From: Cellulophaga sp. BC115SP
GTDB lineage: Bacteria > Bacteroidota > Bacteroidia > Cytophagales > Spirosomataceae
Reading direction: 5' to 3'
Assembly: GCF_009905545.1 (NCBI RefSeq)
Contig: NZ_JAAALB010000014.1
Coordinates: forward strand, 86,118-150,117
Length of the DNA stretch: 64,000 nucleotides
The translations under genes were made by a program, and so were the position numbers. Positions 61,581 to 64,000 of the stretch are shown piece by piece. A model generated the notes under the pieces. That model made no database searches. It saw nothing but the letters and a program-made list of their open reading frames with translations, and was not told the origin of the DNA. The stretch's first letter is position 1; each line of letters opens with the position of its first letter.

Positions 61581-61903
61581 TTTGGAGATTGGATGATTTG
61601 AAAATGGAATTATTGATGAGGTAGTTTGAAAGAGTAGCCCCGCTCTAAATGGCAACCGCAAGGGTTGCGACTACAATAATTTTATTTCAATGGCTACAAC
61701 CTTCTACTTATTAAAAACAGGCGGTAAAACTTCGTTTTTTACCGCCTGTTTTTAATACAGCTATTTCAACATTTTCGTCATGGGTGAATAAATTCACCCA
61801 CTAAGTGGAATTGTTGGTCGAGAACTGGTTATGCTATTAATTTTAACCCTAACCAATTATTAGATTTTCAAATTTCTAAATCGTCTAATTCTCAAATTAA
61901 AAA
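61581..61903. other. Convergent spacer with nested hairpins
   Basis: About 320 bases, no gene. It contains GCAACCGCAAGGGTTGC near 61640-61660, the terminator 61711-61755, TGGGTGAATAAATTCACCCA (61781-61800), and outer words GATTTGAAAATGG/ATTTTCAAATTT at its two ends that could pair. Confidence 0.5.
61711..61755. terminator. Bidirectional terminator, APC permease and HAD genes
   Basis: TTAAAAACAGGCGGTAAAA (61711-61729) is perfectly complementary to 61737-61755; the stem is 19 bp with A/T runs outside. Confidence 0.92.
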
Positions 61904-62569
61904 TTATTCCACCCCCAACAACTCTACCAACGTATCGTAGCTGATGGTAGTAAAATCTGGTGCTTGTAAGTGCGTATGCGCCAACTCTTCAGCAGTATGA
62001 GAAGTTGTGATACCAATAACCTTCATTCCCGCGCTCAAACCAGCTTGGATTCCTTGCATAGCGTCTTCTGCTACTACACAATGTTCGATTGGTACACCTA
62101 ATTTTTCGGCTGCTTTCAAATAAATATCTGGTGCTGGTTTGCCATTTTTTACCATCGATGCGTCTACAATTTCATCAAAATAATGACGAATACCAGCGTT
62201 GTCCAAAGTAAAATCAACATTGGCTGGCGGAGCAGAAGTACCTACTGCCAATTTCACACCTTTAGCTTTCAATGATTCCAAAAGCTCTACCAAACCATTG
62301 GCTGGCTTGATATGTGGCAAATAAATCGAGCGATAAATGACTTCTTTTTCTTCATTGAGAGCATGTGCCAATTCTGGTTCTACCTCACGTTTGAAGAAAT
62401 AATTCATGGTATCTTGTGCGTTTTTACCATTCAAATTTTGAAAAAACTCCTCACGATTTAGAGGAATATTTTTATCAGCACAAAACTCCAACCATGCTGT
62501 TACATGAAACTCAAGGTTGTCGACTAAAACCCCGTCCATGTCAAAAATAAATGCAATTTGTGTACTCAT
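61904..62569 (-). CDS. HAD-family phosphatase, beta-phosphoglucomutase-like
   Basis: 221 residues from ATG 62569 (MSTQIAFIFDMDGVLVDN); the longer frame from 62602 is not needed. Asp10 is the nucleophile and Asp12 the acid/base in FDMDGV, as in beta-PGM. A Thr-Ser motif is in VGTSAP (~110), Lys in NGKPAPDIYLKAAEKLG (~148) and acidic VVAEDAMQGIQAG (~168) close the site. The cap is helical. The substrate may be a sugar phosphate; phosphatase or mutase activity cannot be separated here. Confidence 0.9.
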   Translation of the reverse strand: MSTQIAFIFDMDGVLVDNLEFHVTAWLEFCADKNIPLNREEFFQNLNGKNAQDTMNYFFKREVEPELAHALNEEKEVIYRSIYLPHIKPANGLVELLESLKAKGVKLAVGTSAPPANVDFTLDNAGIRHYFDEIVDASMVKNGKPAPDIYLKAAEKLGVPIEHCVVAEDAMQGIQAGLSAGMKVIGITTSHTAEELAHTHLQAPDFTTISYDTLVELLGVE

Positions 62570-62672
62570 AGAGATTGGGATAAGTTTGTCGTAGCAAAGC
62601 ATTATCCATTATTGAAAAAATAGTTTTTTAAGAGTAGATAAAAGGAATAAAGCACAAAATGTTTTTACCTCT

Positions 62673-63842
62673 TTATGATATCACCTCTAAGGCTTGGTTT
62701 AAATCCTCCTGAAGCTCCTCGACACTTTCTAAGCCAATATACAAGCGCACCATACGATGCTCCTCATTGATTGAATCATAATTTTCTGGACGAATCCCAG
62801 CTGCCTTGGGCATCACTAAAGATTCATGTCCGCCCCAGCTTACTGCTAATAAAAAATGCTTTAGACCAGTGGCAAATTGCTCAATTTGCTCATACGATAC
62901 AGGTGGCAACACAATAGTTAGTAACCCGCAAGCACCCGTCATTTGTTTCTGAGCCAATTCGTACTGAGGAAAATCGGTATCGAAAGGAAATATCACTTTT
63001 TCGATTTTCGGATGATTTTTCAGGAAAGGCAACAAAGCCATCGTACTTTCGGTAATATGCTTCAAACGGATAGACAAAGTTCGCAAGCCACGCAACAAAA
63101 GCCAAGCATTAAATGGTGAAAGACTCGTTCCTGAATTGGAAAGTTCTGAATCAAATATCTTTTTCAACCGAGCTTTCGAGCCCGTAATTACCCCCGCAAC
63201 GGTATCTGAATGTCCAGAGATGTACTTGGTTGCCGAATGCAAACATAAGTCAATCCCATAAGCATGAGGATTCTGAAAAAGCGGCGTGCAATAGCTATTG
63301 TCTATTATAGTAGTAATGCCTCTGGCACGGGCAAAGTTCCCTACCGCTTCCAAATCCTGCAACTCAAAACTAAACGAATTGGGGGATTCGAGATAAATCA
63401 GAGTCGTATTTTCTTGTAAAGCCTCCTCAAAATTTCGAATATCTTTGCCATCCACATAAGTATGAGTGATATTGAATTTTGGCAATACAACTTCAAACAT
63501 ATTTCGAGCCCAAGAATAAGGCTGTCGAACCGAAATAATGTGATCCCCAGCTTTGACATTCGCCAAAATCGAACAAAAAATAGCCGAGCTTCCTGAGTTA
63601 GTTACAAGGGCATCTTCAGCACCTTGCAAGGCTGCCAGTTTTAGCCTAAGCATATCCACTGTCGGATTTTTGGCTTTGGTATAAATATAATCGCCCGCGT
63701 ACTCGTCCTCAAAAGTTGAACGCATACTAGCAAAGTCCTTAAATGCAAAGTTGGAAGTTTGCATAATTGGCGGAGAAACAGCCTGATAATACAAATCACG
63801 CTCCTCGCCAAGTTGGTTGATGATTAAAGAAATGTCTTCCAT
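62673..63842 (-). CDS. Cys/Met-metabolism PLP enzyme (cystathionine gamma-synthase/lyase type)
   Basis: 389 residues from ATG 63842 (MEDISLIINQLGEERD). The PLP lysine is in LHSATKYISGHSDTVAG (~196). YIYTKAKNPTVDMLRLKLAALQGAEDALVTNSGSSAIF (from ~52) has the family opening and phosphate-binding GS. NAWLLLRGLRTLSIRLKHI is the trans-sulfuration family arginine region. Such enzymes make or cleave cystathionine or release H2S/methanethiol; which activity is uncertain. The upstream flank contains (CCCTTTTT)n, with its nearest end about 78 bases before the start. Confidence 0.9.
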   Translation of the reverse strand: MEDISLIINQLGEERDLYYQAVSPPIMQTSNFAFKDFASMRSTFEDEYAGDYIYTKAKNPTVDMLRLKLAALQGAEDALVTNSGSSAIFCSILANVKAGDHIISVRQPYSWARNMFEVVLPKFNITHTYVDGKDIRNFEEALQENTTLIYLESPNSFSFELQDLEAVGNFARARGITTIIDNSYCTPLFQNPHAYGIDLCLHSATKYISGHSDTVAGVITGSKARLKKIFDSELSNSGTSLSPFNAWLLLRGLRTLSIRLKHITESTMALLPFLKNHPKIEKVIFPFDTDFPQYELAQKQMTGACGLLTIVLPPVSYEQIEQFATGLKHFLLAVSWGGHESLVMPKAAGIRPENYDSINEEHRMVRLYIGLESVEELQEDLNQALEVIS

Positions 63843-63920
63843 AAGTTTTGTTTTTGAGGGGTTAGGGGTTAGGGAATATCTCAAATTTTCATAATAACTT
63901 TACTTCTTATCCTAATTTTT

Positions 63921-64000
63921 CCCTTTTTCCCTTTTTCCCTTTTTCCCTTTTTCCCTTTTTCCCTTTTTCCCTTTTTCCCTTTTTCCCTTTTTCCCTTTTT
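63921..64000. repeat. Tandem octamer repeat (CCCTTTTT), at least 10 copies, cut by window end
   Basis: Ten perfect copies of CCCTTTTT occupy the last 80 bases and the repeat runs off the window. It lies upstream of the PLP-enzyme gene on the minus strand, where it reads AAAAAGGG. Copy number probably varies. Confidence 0.95.

Noticed and set aside
63921..64000. CRISPR array or telomere-like repeat
   Set aside because: The unit is eight bases with no spacers, and nothing suggests a linear chromosome end; it is a simple tandem repeat.
1..64000. tRNA, rRNA, IS transposase, phage or CRISPR-Cas genes
   Set aside because: I looked in all spacers and found no cloverleaf-like, rRNA-like or transposase-like sequence; absence by eye is not proof for tRNAs.

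Overview
The window looks like chromosomal DNA of a member of the Bacteroidota, most likely an environmental Cytophagales (Spirosomaceae-type) bacterium. This rests on paired SusC/SusD genes, a one-protein hybrid two-component regulator, DUF5916, DUF2911 and Haem_bd family proteins, low G+C, and Bacteroidota-type promoters (TTG, about 19 bases, TAnnTTTG) instead of sigma70 boxes. The genus is inference. I see no rRNA, tRNA, CRISPR array, transposase or prophage gene.

Layout. 1-143 is the tail of a SusD-type lipoprotein gene. 353-8609 holds a GntP-family permease, an alpha-L-fucosidase (GH29), a RidA protein, a D-serine dehydratase/D-threonine aldolase-type PLP enzyme, an M19 dipeptidase and a beta-N-acetylhexosaminidase (GH20). 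These fit scavenging of D-amino acids and amino sugars or fucose from cell-wall or glycan debris. 9039-11774 is a GMC dehydrogenase with its Tat-exported small subunit. 12040-19206 is mixed: a serine hydrolase, two HExxH proteins, an NTF2-like protein, YebC and a haem-binding protein. 19556-24821 holds FdhD with a YdeP-type molybdoenzyme, then a cytoplasmic papain-fold protein with a hyperacidic tail and a DUF3052-like protein.

25245-37189 is a coherent fructan utilisation locus: GH32 enzyme, hybrid sensor/regulator with a sugar-binding periplasmic domain, sugar porter, PfkB fructokinase, SusC and SusD. A shared sequence upstream of the GH32 and porter genes is a candidate operator for the regulator.

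37587-49051 holds long-form GAPDH, a MATE exporter, an ankyrin protein, glutamyl-tRNA reductase (hemA), an exported catalase, tryptophanase with a long leader, hemN and a SpoU methyltransferase. 49302-63842 holds a Lys-rich protein, a NatAB-like ABC exporter, a PhnP-like hydrolase, a single-domain response regulator, a TlpA-type protein, DUF2911, a YncE/SdiA-regulated-like lipoprotein, a SelW-like protein, DUF5916, an APC permease, a HAD phosphatase and a Cys/Met PLP enzyme. The window ends inside a (CCCTTTTT)n tandem repeat upstream of that last gene.

The spacers are unusually rich in dispersed structured repeats. They include a roughly 205-bp MITE-like element (2 copies), a roughly 43-bp palindromic element (5 copies), and several families of long, near-perfect inverted repeats at gene ends. 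I found no clearly new multi-gene defence or mobile system. The best leads are the candidate fructan operator, the MITE-like element, the octamer repeat, the D-amino-acid cluster, the acidic-tailed C1-peptidase-like protein and the tryptophanase leader.
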